A stretch of DNA of 57,803 nucleotides from Rhodocyclaceae bacterium (lineage in GTDB: Bacteria; Pseudomonadota; Gammaproteobacteria; Burkholderiales; Usitatibacteraceae), in NCBI GenBank assembly GCA_020247395.1, contig JADCJC010000092.1:1-57803 (forward strand), written 5' to 3'. The notes beneath the pieces are model-generated. The model did no database searches, was not told the DNA's origin, and worked only from the letters and a program-made list of their open reading frames with translations. How positions within the stretch are numbered: position 1 is the first letter of the stretch; every line of letters starts with the position of its first letter. Positions 6,771 through 15,524 of this stretch are shown here, in pieces. The position numbers were made by a program, and so were the translations under genes.

Positions 6771-7340
6771 TCAGCCTGCGGGCTGCTGAAAAGCTGCCTT
6801 TAAGTAATAAACCATCGACCAAAGCGTCAGCCCCGCCGCCACCCAGATGAATATGGTGCCCGCCACGCGGCAATCGATCACGCCAAACAACATGTCGTTA
6901 TACAGCAAGAATGGAATGGCCACGAGCTGGGCGACTGTCTTGATCTTGCCGATCATCGACACGGCGACACTCTTCGATTGCCCTAGTTGCGCCATCCATT
7001 CACGTAGTGCGGAAATCGTGATCTCGCGGCCCACAATGATCAGCGCAACCGCTGCTTCTGTGCGCCCAAGCTCGACCAAGACGATTAACGCGGCAGCCAC
7101 CATGAGCTTGTCGGCGACTGGATCAAGGAACGCGCCGAATGCGGAGGTTTGGTTCAGCTTGCGGGCAAGATAGCCATCAAACCAATCCGTGACGGCGGCG
7201 GCGACAAAAATTGCCGTCGCGGCGATATTGGCCTGCTGTGCCGAAAGTAGTCCCCATGCCGGAAAGTACAGGACGGCAACAAATAGCGGGATGGCGGCAA
7301 TGCGAAGCCACGTCAGGATAATGGGAATGTTTAGCTGCAT
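6771..7340 (-). CDS. pgsA: CDP-diacylglycerol-glycerol-3-phosphate 3-phosphatidyltransferase
   Basis: PgsA makes phosphatidylglycerophosphate from CDP-diacylglycerol and glycerol-3-phosphate, the committed step to phosphatidylglycerol and cardiolipin, at the inner membrane. The 189-residue protein carries the full CDP-alcohol phosphotransferase motif D-G-x2-A-R-x8-G-x3-D-x3-D, starting at DGYLAR near residue 54, and several transmembrane helices. It begins 17 bases after uvrC ends, an ancient pairing also seen in E. coli. Confidence 0.95.
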   Translation of the reverse strand: MQLNIPIILTWLRIAAIPLFVAVLYFPAWGLLSAQQANIAATAIFVAAAVTDWFDGYLARKLNQTSAFGAFLDPVADKLMVAAALIVLVELGRTEAAVALIIVGREITISALREWMAQLGQSKSVAVSMIGKIKTVAQLVAIPFLLYNDMLFGVIDCRVAGTIFIWVAAGLTLWSMVYYLKAAFQQPAG

Positions 7341-7357
7341 ACCGGCATTATGCGGGC

Positions 7358-9217
7358 CTAATGCAGCTGGTTGTAAATGACTTCCGCCAAATCACGCGAA
7401 ATGCCGTCCACCTTCGATAAGTCTTCAACACTCGCCGATGCCACCCCCTGCCACCCGCCAAACTGCTGCAATAACGCTTTGCGGCGTTTCGGCCCCACGC
7501 CTTTCACGTCCTCAAGCCGCGAGGTACTGCGTTTCTTGCCGCGCCGCGCGCGGTGGCCCGTAATAGCGAACCGATGCGCTTCATCACGAATTTGTTGGAT
7601 GAGATGAAAGCCGACGTTATCCTTTTCAAGATGTAGCTCTTCTCTTGGCCGGGCGCTGTGCGCACCGAAAATGAGCGTCTCCAATCCCGGCTTGCGCTCT
7701 TCGCCTTTGGCAACACCAATCAGAAGGATGTCGCTCAAGCCCAGTTCGGTCATCACTTCTTCTGCCACACTGAGCTGACCCTTGCCTCCATCAATCAGCA
7801 CGAGGTCCGGTCGCGGGCGTGGCGCGGCTTGGTCCGCTGCTTGTTCGGCAAGTTTTTTATAGCGCCGTGTCAAGACGTCCCGCATCGCCGCATAGTCGTC
7901 GCCGGGCGTGATGCCGGTGATGTTATAGATGCGGTACTGGCTCGATTGCATGGCACCCTGATCAAACACCACACAGGACGCCACGGTTGCCTCACCCATG
8001 GTGTGCGAGATGTCAAAACACTCCACGCGCTCAATCGGCGAAGCATCGTCGGCACCAAGAACGTCATTCAGCGCACGAATTTTGGCGTCCTGCGACGCGC
8101 GATCGGCCAGGCGTTGCGCAATCGCATAGGACGCATTCTTGGCCGCCATGAGCATCCACTGCCGCGCCTCGCCAATAGGCCGCGATGCCACCCTCACCTG
8201 TCGTCCTGCCAGCGCACTCAGCGTCTCCTGCCAATCGTTGGTTTCAAATTCACCATCGACGATGATCGACGCGGGCGGCGATTGGTCGGCGTAGTGCTGG
8301 GTGATGAATGCCTCGAGCATGGAGGCGTGATCCGGCGCGTGTACGTTTGCGGGGAAAAACGCTTTGTCGCCCAAGTGCCTGCCGCCACGCACCATTGCCA
8401 GATTGACGCACCAGGTGCCGCTGGATTCCGCCACGGCAATAATGTCTGCGTCGCGCTCAGAAGTGGTTTCGACAAACTGCTTGGACAAAATCCGCTGCAA
8501 CACCCGAACCTGATCACGAAAGCGCGCCGCCAGTTCGTATTCCATGTTCGCCGCCGCCGCATTCATCTTACGGTTGATCTCCTCGACAACATCGTTTTCC
8601 TTGCCGTCGAGGAACAGCACAGCATTGTCAATATCCCGCTGGTAGTCTGCCTCACTGATCAAGTCAACACATGGCGCGGTACATCGGCCAATCTGATGTT
8701 GCAGGCACGGCCGCGACCGATGCGCAAACACGGTATCGTCACAAGTGCGCAGCCGGAACACTTTTTGCAAGTGCGAAATCGTGTCGCGCACCGCCCACGC
8801 GGACGGAAACGGTCCGAAGTAGCGATGTGGTTTGAGGTGCGGCCCGCGATAGAAGCGTATCTGCGGAAACTGTTTAGCCGTCACCATGATGTAGGGGTAA
8901 CTCTTATCGTCACGAAATAATACGTTGTAGCGCGGGCAGAGCGACTTGATGAGATTGTTTTCCAGCAACAACGCTTCGGATTCACTTGCGGTAATCGTCG
9001 TGTCAATGCCGGCGATTTGCGAGACCATCATCGTCGTGCGTGGGCTGACATGTTCCTTGGCGAAATATGAAGAGACGCGCTTTTTCAGGTCACGCGCCTT
9101 GCCGACATAAATCACCTCGCCTAGGGCGTTTTTCATCCGGTAGACGCCGGGCAGATTCGGCAACTCGCCCAGGATCGGTTTCGGGTCAAACATCGGCGGT
9201 GCTGCGGGATCGCTCAT
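7358..9217 (-). CDS. uvrC: Excinuclease ABC subunit C
   Basis: UvrC makes both incisions around lesions in nucleotide excision repair, after UvrA and UvrB load. The 619-residue protein has an N-terminal GIY-YIG nuclease (GVY at 24-26, YVG at 37-39), a UVR domain for UvrB binding near residues 205-245, an RNase-H-like second nuclease, and C-terminal helix-hairpin-helix motifs. Its ATG overlaps the stop of the upstream uracil-DNA glycosylase gene by four bases (ATGA at 9214-9217), so two repair genes are coupled. Confidence 0.97.
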   Translation of the reverse strand: MSDPAAPPMFDPKPILGELPNLPGVYRMKNALGEVIYVGKARDLKKRVSSYFAKEHVSPRTTMMVSQIAGIDTTITASESEALLLENNLIKSLCPRYNVLFRDDKSYPYIMVTAKQFPQIRFYRGPHLKPHRYFGPFPSAWAVRDTISHLQKVFRLRTCDDTVFAHRSRPCLQHQIGRCTAPCVDLISEADYQRDIDNAVLFLDGKENDVVEEINRKMNAAAANMEYELAARFRDQVRVLQRILSKQFVETTSERDADIIAVAESSGTWCVNLAMVRGGRHLGDKAFFPANVHAPDHASMLEAFITQHYADQSPPASIIVDGEFETNDWQETLSALAGRQVRVASRPIGEARQWMLMAAKNASYAIAQRLADRASQDAKIRALNDVLGADDASPIERVECFDISHTMGEATVASCVVFDQGAMQSSQYRIYNITGITPGDDYAAMRDVLTRRYKKLAEQAADQAAPRPRPDLVLIDGGKGQLSVAEEVMTELGLSDILLIGVAKGEERKPGLETLIFGAHSARPREELHLEKDNVGFHLIQQIRDEAHRFAITGHRARRGKKRSTSRLEDVKGVGPKRRKALLQQFGGWQGVASASVEDLSKVDGISRDLAEVIYNQLH

Positions 9218-9861
9218 CGGCAGTGTTTATCAATCAAACGGAACACATGGTGAAATGTTTCTTCGGTGAGACGGCGGGTATTGGTGTTGTAGCGCGAACA
9301 GTGATAACTGTTAAACAGCGTTGCGCCGCTCGGCAGCAGGTGTTGTGCGCCGTGACTGAATTTAGCAGCCCCCTTTTTGAGGCCCATGCTCATCAACACC
9401 GCATCGTGGGCGATACTGCCCAAGGCAAGGATGGCGGTGCTGACGGGTAGTTCTGCAATCTCTTGCGCGAGGTAGCGATTACAGGTCCGAATCTCTTCAG
9501 GCGTGGGTTTGTTCTGGGGAGGCAGGCACTTCACCGCATTCGAAATCCGGCAGTTGATCAGTTTCAGTCTGGCGTCCAGCGCGCCATCGGGCGTCACCGC
9601 CGTCGGCTGGCTTGCGTAGCCAAACGCATGTAGCGTGCTGTAAAGCAACTCACCGGCAGTGTCACCAGTGAATGGTCGCCCGGTGCGATTCGCGCCGTGC
9701 ATTCCTGGTGCCAACCCGACCACAAACAGTGTTGGCTTGGCCGCACCAAACGCAGGCACCGGCTTACAAAAATAGGTTGGGTACATGGCTCGCGTTTCAT
9801 CAAGAAACGTCGCCAGACGCTTGCAGTCGCGGCATTGCGTGGTGAAGGTCGGCTTTGGCAT
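9214..9861 (-). CDS. Uracil-DNA glycosylase, family 5 (UdgB-like)
   Basis: It probably removes uracil, and perhaps other deaminated bases, from DNA. GLAPGMHGANRTGRPFTGD (residues 49-67) is the family-5 motif 1, and SYHCSRYN near residue 185 fits motif 2. Cys10, Cys13 and Cys32 with later cysteines fit an iron-sulfur cluster site. I start at ATG 9861 (215 residues), because the longer frame to 10011 runs through the efp terminator and into efp. It is translationally coupled to uvrC. No strong Shine-Dalgarno is visible. Confidence 0.85.
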   Translation of the reverse strand: MPKPTFTTQCRDCKRLATFLDETRAMYPTYFCKPVPAFGAAKPTLFVVGLAPGMHGANRTGRPFTGDTAGELLYSTLHAFGYASQPTAVTPDGALDARLKLINCRISNAVKCLPPQNKPTPEEIRTCNRYLAQEIAELPVSTAILALGSIAHDAVLMSMGLKKGAAKFSHGAQHLLPSGATLFNSYHCSRYNTNTRRLTEETFHHVFRLIDKHCR

Positions 9862-9917
9862 TTTGCTCGCTTTGGTTGACGATGACCGGTTTGAGGCGAC
9901 TTGGGAGAAGCAAACAA

Positions 9918-9942
9918 AAAAGGCACGGAACCCGTGCCTTTT
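9918..9942 (-). terminator. Terminator after efp
   Basis: An 11-bp inverted repeat (9918-9928 with 9932-9942) with a three-base loop. Read on the minus strand it is followed by a run of T, about 26 bases after the efp stop. Confidence 0.8.
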
Positions 9943-9967
9943 GAGTATGGCGCAAATCGACCCCGGA

Positions 9968-10522
9968 TTAGACGCGGCGACGATACTCGTTGGTACGTGT
10001 ATCGAGTTCAATTTTGTCGCCAGTTTCGCAAAACAGGGGCACTAGGATTTCGTGGTTGGTTGGCTTGATGCGCGCAGGTTTCATGACTTTGCCAGAGGTG
10101 TCACCACGAACCGCTGGATCCGTCTCGATTTCACGCACGATCGAATTTGGTAACTCAACAGAAATCGCGCGGCCTTCGTAAAACACCACTTCAGCGGTCA
10201 GGCCTTCATCCAGATACTGGAGTGCATCACCCATGTTCTCAGACTCAATTTCATACTGGTTGTAGTCCGCATCCATGAACACATACATTGGGTCGGAAAA
10301 ATAGGAATAGGTGCATTCCTTTTTCTCCAACTGAATGACATCAAATTTGTCATCCGCCTTGTAAACACTTTCGGTACCAGAGTTTGAGAGCAGATTCTTC
10401 AACTTCATTTTCACCACGGCAGAGCTGCGACCGGATTTGTTGTATTCGGCCTTCAGAACGACCATGGGATCCTTGCCGATCATAACGACGTTGCCGGCGC
10501 GGAGTTCTTGTGCGATTTTCAT
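9968..10522 (-). CDS. efp: Elongation factor P (arginine-rhamnosylated type)
   Basis: EF-P enters the ribosomal E site and relieves stalling at proline runs. The 184-residue protein has the usual three beta-barrel domains. The tip of the domain I loop reads NKSGRSSAV, with Arg at position 32 where E. coli has a modified lysine. Arg32 is the residue rhamnosylated by EarP in Neisseria, Pseudomonas and other species, and the gene directly upstream on this strand is earP. The modification itself is inferred from this pairing. Confidence 0.97.
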   Translation of the reverse strand: MKIAQELRAGNVVMIGKDPMVVLKAEYNKSGRSSAVVKMKLKNLLSNSGTESVYKADDKFDVIQLEKKECTYSYFSDPMYVFMDADYNQYEIESENMGDALQYLDEGLTAEVVFYEGRAISVELPNSIVREIETDPAVRGDTSGKVMKPARIKPTNHEILVPLFCETGDKIELDTRTNEYRRRV

Positions 10523-10636
10523 GAGTTACCTTGAGTGCAAATTGCGATACGAGTGATGGGATAGTGATACGAATGCGGTGCCTCGTTGCCCGTGTTCGTG
10601 CCCGCATTCGCGGGCGGCTCAGCAAAGCCTTATATT

Positions 10637-11713
10637 TTAAGGATTTTTTGTACTTTTTTCAACCCAAGCGACCAGATTAGACGCCAGATCGGGCTGCTTC
10701 ATCTGTGCGGTCGTCCAGCGGTGCGCGTGAACCGCGATCTCTGGAAGATGCCTCAAGTAGTCATCCCAGAGGCTGGCGGGAGACTCTGAGGCAGCCGGGT
10801 TGGCCTGAATCCCATTCGCAAGGTGCCACATCGCCCTTAAGCTGCGGGCGGTCGGCGCTGCAAGGCCGACGCAATAAATGTCGAGAAACGCTTCCAGCTT
10901 TGGCCAATGGGCGCGATCGGCCTGCGGATAAATCTGCCAAACGAAGGGTTTACCCGTCCACATCGCCCGGATAAACGAGTCCTCTCCACGCACAAGCAAG
11001 AGGTCAAAGGAAGTCAGCAGCGCGTCAAATTCCCTTTGCGGGACAAACGCCGCCACGTCAAGCTTTGGCAATCGGATGGCAAGCAGACGTTCGGCGAGAG
11101 CGCCTGTTGGAACACTCACCACCGCCACGCGAGTCGAATCCGCCAAGACTTTTGCCACCGAGGCGCTCGATGGCAAGTCGTAGGCAAATAGCAGAACCTT
11201 CAACGGTGCCTGTATCAGGATGGGCGGCGGAGGGGGTTGCACGTCCCGCTCACGCAGCAGCCCTCCCGTTCCCGCCACAAACCCCGGGAAAAAAAACGTC
11301 TTCGTTATGCCCAGCTGCGGATGTTGTGAAGGGAGCAGGTGATGTTCAGCCACCCAATTCTCCGCACTCAGATATTCAAGATTCAGCCAATACGGCTTGG
11401 GGTGCTGGGCAGCAATGGTGCCTACCACGCCCTGCGGCAGTTGACAGCCGAACCCCTCGATCACCACATCAACGAAGTCCCCTATCGGCGGATACTTCCA
11501 AGCAAACACTTCTATTTTGCCGCACCACTGCTGGGGTTTTTTATCGTTGATGGTTGGCTCTATCGTGTGAAATGCCGTCAGATCGTCCACCACAAGTCGG
11601 ACGCGCCATCCAAACTCGTCGCCCAATTGACGCGCCAGACGCCACAATACGCCAATATCGCCAAAGTTATCGACGACGCGGCAGTAAATGTCGCAGCGTT
11701 GCGCCACACCCAT
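10637..11713 (-). CDS. earP: EF-P arginine rhamnosyltransferase
   Basis: EarP transfers rhamnose from dTDP-rhamnose to Arg32 of EF-P, which activates it. The 358-residue product begins CDIYCRVVDNFGDIGVLWRL, the characteristic N-terminus of the former DUF2331 family, with the conserved aspartate in DNFGD, and shows a GT-B-like arrangement. It sits 114 bases upstream of efp on the same strand and 34 bases downstream of nagZ. A GCCCGC/GCGGGC hairpin at 10600-10615 lies between earP and efp without a T tract. Confidence 0.95.
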   Translation of the reverse strand: MGVAQRCDIYCRVVDNFGDIGVLWRLARQLGDEFGWRVRLVVDDLTAFHTIEPTINDKKPQQWCGKIEVFAWKYPPIGDFVDVVIEGFGCQLPQGVVGTIAAQHPKPYWLNLEYLSAENWVAEHHLLPSQHPQLGITKTFFFPGFVAGTGGLLRERDVQPPPPPILIQAPLKVLLFAYDLPSSASVAKVLADSTRVAVVSVPTGALAERLLAIRLPKLDVAAFVPQREFDALLTSFDLLLVRGEDSFIRAMWTGKPFVWQIYPQADRAHWPKLEAFLDIYCVGLAAPTARSLRAMWHLANGIQANPAASESPASLWDDYLRHLPEIAVHAHRWTTAQMKQPDLASNLVAWVEKSTKNP

Positions 11714-11747
11714 GGTGATGCCCCTACGTCGCTACTTCGCTTTACCC

Positions 11748-12779
11748 CTAAGCCCCGACCGCTGCGGCAACAATCGCTTTGGCTTGCAGGTAAGCCGGAT
11801 CGTTCAGTGAGACGGCGCGCTTTGCGTGCATACGGGTGAGGTGCTCGGATCGGGTCGCCTCGGGCGACACCCCTTCCGCCACCAGCCCGGCCAACAATGC
11901 GCTGCAACGCGTCTGGTCGTTACACAGCAAGGCCATGTCGCAGCCGGCACCGAGTGCCGCCATCGCTCGCGCCACATCGCCACCGACCACCGAGGCACCT
12001 TCCATCGTCAGGTCATCGGAAAATATCACCCCGCGAAAACCAAGTTGTTCGCGCAACACGTTCTTCAACCAGTGTGAAGAAAACCCCGCTGGCATTGCAT
12101 CCACTTGCTCAAAAATAATGTGTGCTGGCATCACCGAATCAAATTTATCGGCGAGCAATTTGAAGGGCGCCATATCGTCGTCGGCGATGTCGTTGAAGCT
12201 GCGCGTATCTCGTGGAATCTCGTGATGTGAATCTGCCTTGACAAAGCCGTGGCCGGGGAAATGTTTTGCACACGACGCCACACCAACCGCTGCCAACCCG
12301 GCGACAACCGCGCCAGCCAACGCCGCGACGGTTTCGGCATCTCGCCCAAATGATCGGTCACCAATGACCGTCGACCCCCCCCAATCAAGGTCAAGTACGG
12401 GCGCAAAAGAGAAATCCAGTCCGTGAGCAACTAGTTCAGTGCCGATGACAACTCCGACCGCGTGGGCAAGTTTTCTGGCCTCCGCCGGATTGGCTTTCCA
12501 GCGCTGACCCAACAAGCGCATCGGCGGTATCGTTGTGAAGCCTTCGCGAAAGCGCTGCACACGGCCCCCCTCGTGATCAACTGCAATCATCAGATGCGGT
12601 GTGCGTAGTTCACGAATCGACGCCGCAAGCGCGGCGAGCTGCGCCGGATTGGCATAGTTACGGGCAAAGAAAATCACGCCTCCCATCAACGGGTGCATCA
12701 AGCGCTGCCGATCCGCCGCGGTCAAAACCAGCCCTTCAACATCGCCCATGATGGGCCCCAGCAACATCTGCGTTGTCAT
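11748..12779 (-). CDS. nagZ: Beta-N-acetylhexosaminidase
   Basis: NagZ removes N-acetylglucosamine from anhydro-muropeptides in the cytoplasm during peptidoglycan recycling. The 343-residue, single-domain glycoside hydrolase family 3 protein has KHFPGHG at residues 172-178, the loop with conserved histidines just after it, and the nucleophile region FSDDLTMEGA near 255. It starts four bases after acpS ends, so it is in the same transcript as pdxJ and acpS. Confidence 0.95.
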   Translation of the reverse strand: MTTQMLLGPIMGDVEGLVLTAADRQRLMHPLMGGVIFFARNYANPAQLAALAASIRELRTPHLMIAVDHEGGRVQRFREGFTTIPPMRLLGQRWKANPAEARKLAHAVGVVIGTELVAHGLDFSFAPVLDLDWGGSTVIGDRSFGRDAETVAALAGAVVAGLAAVGVASCAKHFPGHGFVKADSHHEIPRDTRSFNDIADDDMAPFKLLADKFDSVMPAHIIFEQVDAMPAGFSSHWLKNVLREQLGFRGVIFSDDLTMEGASVVGGDVARAMAALGAGCDMALLCNDQTRCSALLAGLVAEGVSPEATRSEHLTRMHAKRAVSLNDPAYLQAKAIVAAAVGA

Positions 12780-12782
12780 AAC

Positions 12783-13208
12783 TTATTGATCTCCAATCGT
12801 TGTTCCTAAATCTAAAGACTCCAAGACGACGAACGCGATCGCATGATCTTGTTCATCGGAAATGGAAAGATGTGTGCGTCTGACACCGGCCGCGTCAAGG
12901 TGGAGTTGCAGCGCAGGGCTCACCGCAATAAGCGGCTTGCCATTGGTATCGTGTGTTACCCACACGTCATGCCAGCCAACCGCCCCGCCGATTCCGGTGC
13001 CAAACGCTTTGGAAAACGACTCCTTCGCCGCAAAGCGTTTTGCCACAAAGCGTGTGGCGGCATGTGTATTGACCGAGCTATTGAGTTTTGTATACTCGGC
13101 CAATTCGGCGTCACTCAAAATCCGATGCAAGAACCGATCACCGTGTTTGAGTAATCCATCTTCAATACGTTTGATGGCAACAATATCAGTGCCGATTCCA
13201 AAAATCAC
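12783..13208 (-). CDS. acpS: Holo-[acyl-carrier-protein] synthase
   Basis: AcpS transfers the phosphopantetheine arm of coenzyme A to the serine of acyl carrier protein, needed for fatty acid synthesis. I choose GTG 13208, preceded by AGAAGGA seven bases upstream, which gives the canonical N-terminus MIFGIGTDIV and 141 residues. The open frame extends six codons further, to a GTG that directly follows the pdxJ stop. The conserved Asp in GTDIV and the later RFVAKRFAAKES motif bind Mg and CoA in the family. Confidence 0.94.
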   Translation of the reverse strand: MIFGIGTDIVAIKRIEDGLLKHGDRFLHRILSDAELAEYTKLNSSVNTHAATRFVAKRFAAKESFSKAFGTGIGGAVGWHDVWVTHDTNGKPLIAVSPALQLHLDAAGVRRTHLSISDEQDHAIAFVVLESLDLGTTIGDQ

Positions 13209-13226
13209 GAAGCCATCCTTCTCCAC

Positions 13227-13976
13227 CTAGGCCGCGTCGAGCGGAACATTGCCGGTGGCCTCGAGATAAAGGTGCACTGTCTTGGCGAGGCCAAATTCAA
13301 GTGCATCGGCGACTAGCGCATGACCGATGGAGACCTCAAGCAGCGCCGGGATCGCAGCGACAAAGTGGCGCAGATTATGTAGATTCAAATCGTGCCCGGC
13401 GTTAACGCCAAGGTCGGCAGAGATGGCGGCGGCGGCGGCGGCAACGTAAGCATCCAACGTCACACGACCCGCTGGCTGCCCGAAAGTCGCCGCGTATGGC
13501 TCGGTATAGAGCTCAATCCGATCTGCGCCAAGTGCTTTGACTTGTGGCATCACCGCAGGCAGCGGATCCATAAACAGGCTGACCCGCACCCCAAGTGATC
13601 TGAGTTCATCGATGATGGGTCGCAGGCGAACACCATCCTTCGCGATGTCCCAGCCGTGGTCAGATGTGAACTGCCCCGCTTCGTCGGGCACCAACGTGCA
13701 TTGATCCGGGCGCGTCTCGCGGACAAAGTCGAGCAAATTATGGAAGGGATTGCCTTCGATATTGAATTCCCGTCCCGGATATGCCTGCATCAGGGTCGCC
13801 AATCGGGACACATCGTCTGCTCGAATGTGCCGCCCGTCGGGGCGCGGATGGATGGTGATGCCGTGGGCTCCGGCATCAAGCGCGATACGCGCAAATTTTT
13901 CGACGTCCGGAATGCCCAAGGCGCGGGTGTTACGCAGGAGCGCAATTTTGTTTACGTTAACGCTGAGTTTTGTCAT
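13227..13976 (-). CDS. pdxJ: Pyridoxine 5'-phosphate synthase
   Basis: PdxJ condenses 1-deoxyxylulose 5-phosphate with 3-amino-2-oxopropyl phosphate to make pyridoxine 5'-phosphate, the vitamin B6 ring-closing step. The 249-residue TIM-barrel protein shows the typical N-terminal LSVNVNKIALLRNTRA and the ITIHPRPDGRHI segment near residue 40. It is followed directly by acpS, the standard proteobacterial pair, and lies 76 bases downstream of the methyltransferase gene. Confidence 0.96.
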   Translation of the reverse strand: MTKLSVNVNKIALLRNTRALGIPDVEKFARIALDAGAHGITIHPRPDGRHIRADDVSRLATLMQAYPGREFNIEGNPFHNLLDFVRETRPDQCTLVPDEAGQFTSDHGWDIAKDGVRLRPIIDELRSLGVRVSLFMDPLPAVMPQVKALGADRIELYTEPYAATFGQPAGRVTLDAYVAAAAAAISADLGVNAGHDLNLHNLRHFVAAIPALLEVSIGHALVADALEFGLAKTVHLYLEATGNVPLDAA

Positions 13977-14052
13977 GCCGGTATTCTACGAGATGCTGGA
14001 GCCAGGCGTGTCTGGCAAGCGCGAGCCCAGCCGAAGACGCTGCAAAATGAAT

Positions 14053-14916
14053 CTAGGCGGGCGCGAAGCGCGTTTCCAACAGGCTTTCTAGTCCAAACTC
14101 CGCCAGCAATGCCGCCAGGCGCACTTTCGCCGCACGAGACTTGCCGGATTCACCAATATGACGGGCGATGATGAGTTCGTTCTTCAGGCTATGCTCCCAA
14201 CCCACCAGCTCCGTCACGGTGACTTGATAACCTGAGGCCTCAAGGCCCAGACACCGCAGTACGTTAGTTAACTGACTGCCTAACTCACGCGTGTGGAGCG
14301 GATGACGCCACAACTCGGCCAACGGCGTGCGCGACAAGGAGCGCGCCTTGTCGAGACTGAGTGCGCGTGAGACTTCTGCCTGGCAACATGGCACGAGCAC
14401 CATAAACTTCGCACGTTTTAGTCGCCCAAAACGAATGGCGTCATCGGTGGCAGTGTCGCACGCGTGAAGCGCGGTGACCACGTCAATTTGCGCGGGAAGT
14501 AGGTTGGATTCGGTTGCCTCGGCCACACTTGATGCAATGAATGACATGCGGTCAAAGCCCAACTCCGAGGCCAGCGCACGTGACTTTGCAACTAACTCTT
14601 CGCGTGCCTCAATGCCATAGATGTATGCGGAAGGGCGCGCCTTCATAAACAGGTCGTAGAGGATAAAGCCGAGGTAGGACTTACCTGCGCCGTGATCGGC
14701 CACCGTCAATGATTGGTCCGATGTCGTCAGCTCGACTAGGATCTTCTCGATAAATTGGTAGAGGTGGTAAACCTGCTTTAGCTTGCGACGCGAATCTTGA
14801 TTGAGCTTGCCGTCACGGGTCAGGATATGCAGCGCTTGCAGCAGCGCAACGGACTGTCCGGGCCGGAGTTCTGCGGCGAGAATTTCCGCATCCGTCGGCC
14901 TGCAACTCTTGCGCAT
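14053..14916 (-). CDS. SAM-dependent methyltransferase (Methyltransf_32-like)
   Basis: A predicted class I methyltransferase; the substrate is unknown. VADHGAGKSYLGF (near residue 90) is the SAM-binding loop, followed by YGIEAREEL, and TALHACDTATDDA plus VLVPCCQ match the Methyltransf_32/RRNAD1-like group, some of whose members act on RNA. I start at ATG 14916, with GAGGG nine bases upstream. A TTG five codons earlier overlaps the DUF1415 stop and is an alternative. It is coupled to DUF1415 and recO. Confidence 0.8.
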   Translation of the reverse strand: MRKSCRPTDAEILAAELRPGQSVALLQALHILTRDGKLNQDSRRKLKQVYHLYQFIEKILVELTTSDQSLTVADHGAGKSYLGFILYDLFMKARPSAYIYGIEAREELVAKSRALASELGFDRMSFIASSVAEATESNLLPAQIDVVTALHACDTATDDAIRFGRLKRAKFMVLVPCCQAEVSRALSLDKARSLSRTPLAELWRHPLHTRELGSQLTNVLRCLGLEASGYQVTVTELVGWEHSLKNELIIARHIGESGKSRAAKVRLAALLAEFGLESLLETRFAPA

Positions 14917-14927
14917 CTCGGTAGCCC

Positions 14928-15524
14928 TCAATTCGAGTCACCGGCAGCGCGTGCCGACGGCTGCTGCGACGGCGCTGTGGCCAATTTCGTAACGCCTTCG
15001 CGACCGAGTGATTTCAGCGTTTCGATGTTCCGCAGATAGATTGATTCTGTGCCGGGGAATGCCTCTATCGCCGCGTCAATACTTGCCTCCCGCAACAGGT
15101 GAAGCGTGGGGTATGGTGAGCGGTTGGTGGCATTGGTGATGTCGTCAGGCGATGTTCCGGCAAATTGGAAAAGCGGATGAAAGCTGGCAATTTGCAGAAT
15201 ACCGTCGAGTTTCATTTCAGCGACTAAAGCCTCCGCCATCGCCAGGAAGTCGTTGAAATCCAGGAAGTCACAAAACGCAAGCGGCGCGACTAACAAGGTT
15301 GTGCTTCGCTGCTCCGCGTCACAAGCGGCAAGCGCCTCAAGTTCAGCCGCAAGGTCGGCGAGTAGCTCCGCAGCGTCATCCGCCAAGGTCACTGCGTAAT
15401 GAATCTGCCCCTTGTTATGCACCGACTTTGCGAATGGGCACAGATTCAAGCCGATCACTACGCGCTCCACCCAGCGCCGGGTATCCATCTCAGCCGACGA
15501 GCTGACGACAAGATCGTTGATCAT
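14928..15524 (-). CDS. DUF1415 family protein
   Basis: A 198-residue protein of the DUF1415 family, recognised by RWVERVVIGLNLCPFAKSV near residues 17-35 and by HPLFQFAGT and NRSPYPTLHLLRE later. The function is not established. Its ATG overlaps the recO stop by four bases, so recO, this gene and the methyltransferase form a coupled trio inside the rnc-era-recO operon. Confidence 0.88.
   Translation of the reverse strand: MINDLVVSSSAEMDTRRWVERVVIGLNLCPFAKSVHNKGQIHYAVTLADDAAELLADLAAELEALAACDAEQRSTTLLVAPLAFCDFLDFNDFLAMAEALVAEMKLDGILQIASFHPLFQFAGTSPDDITNATNRSPYPTLHLLREASIDAAIEAFPGTESIYLRNIETLKSLGREGVTKLATAPSQQPSARAAGDSN

Noticed and set aside
7658-8920. A 420-codon open frame on the plus strand
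   Set aside because: It lies wholly antisense to uvrC, which is a clear family member, and its product has no recognisable motif. Long antisense frames are expected at this G+C.
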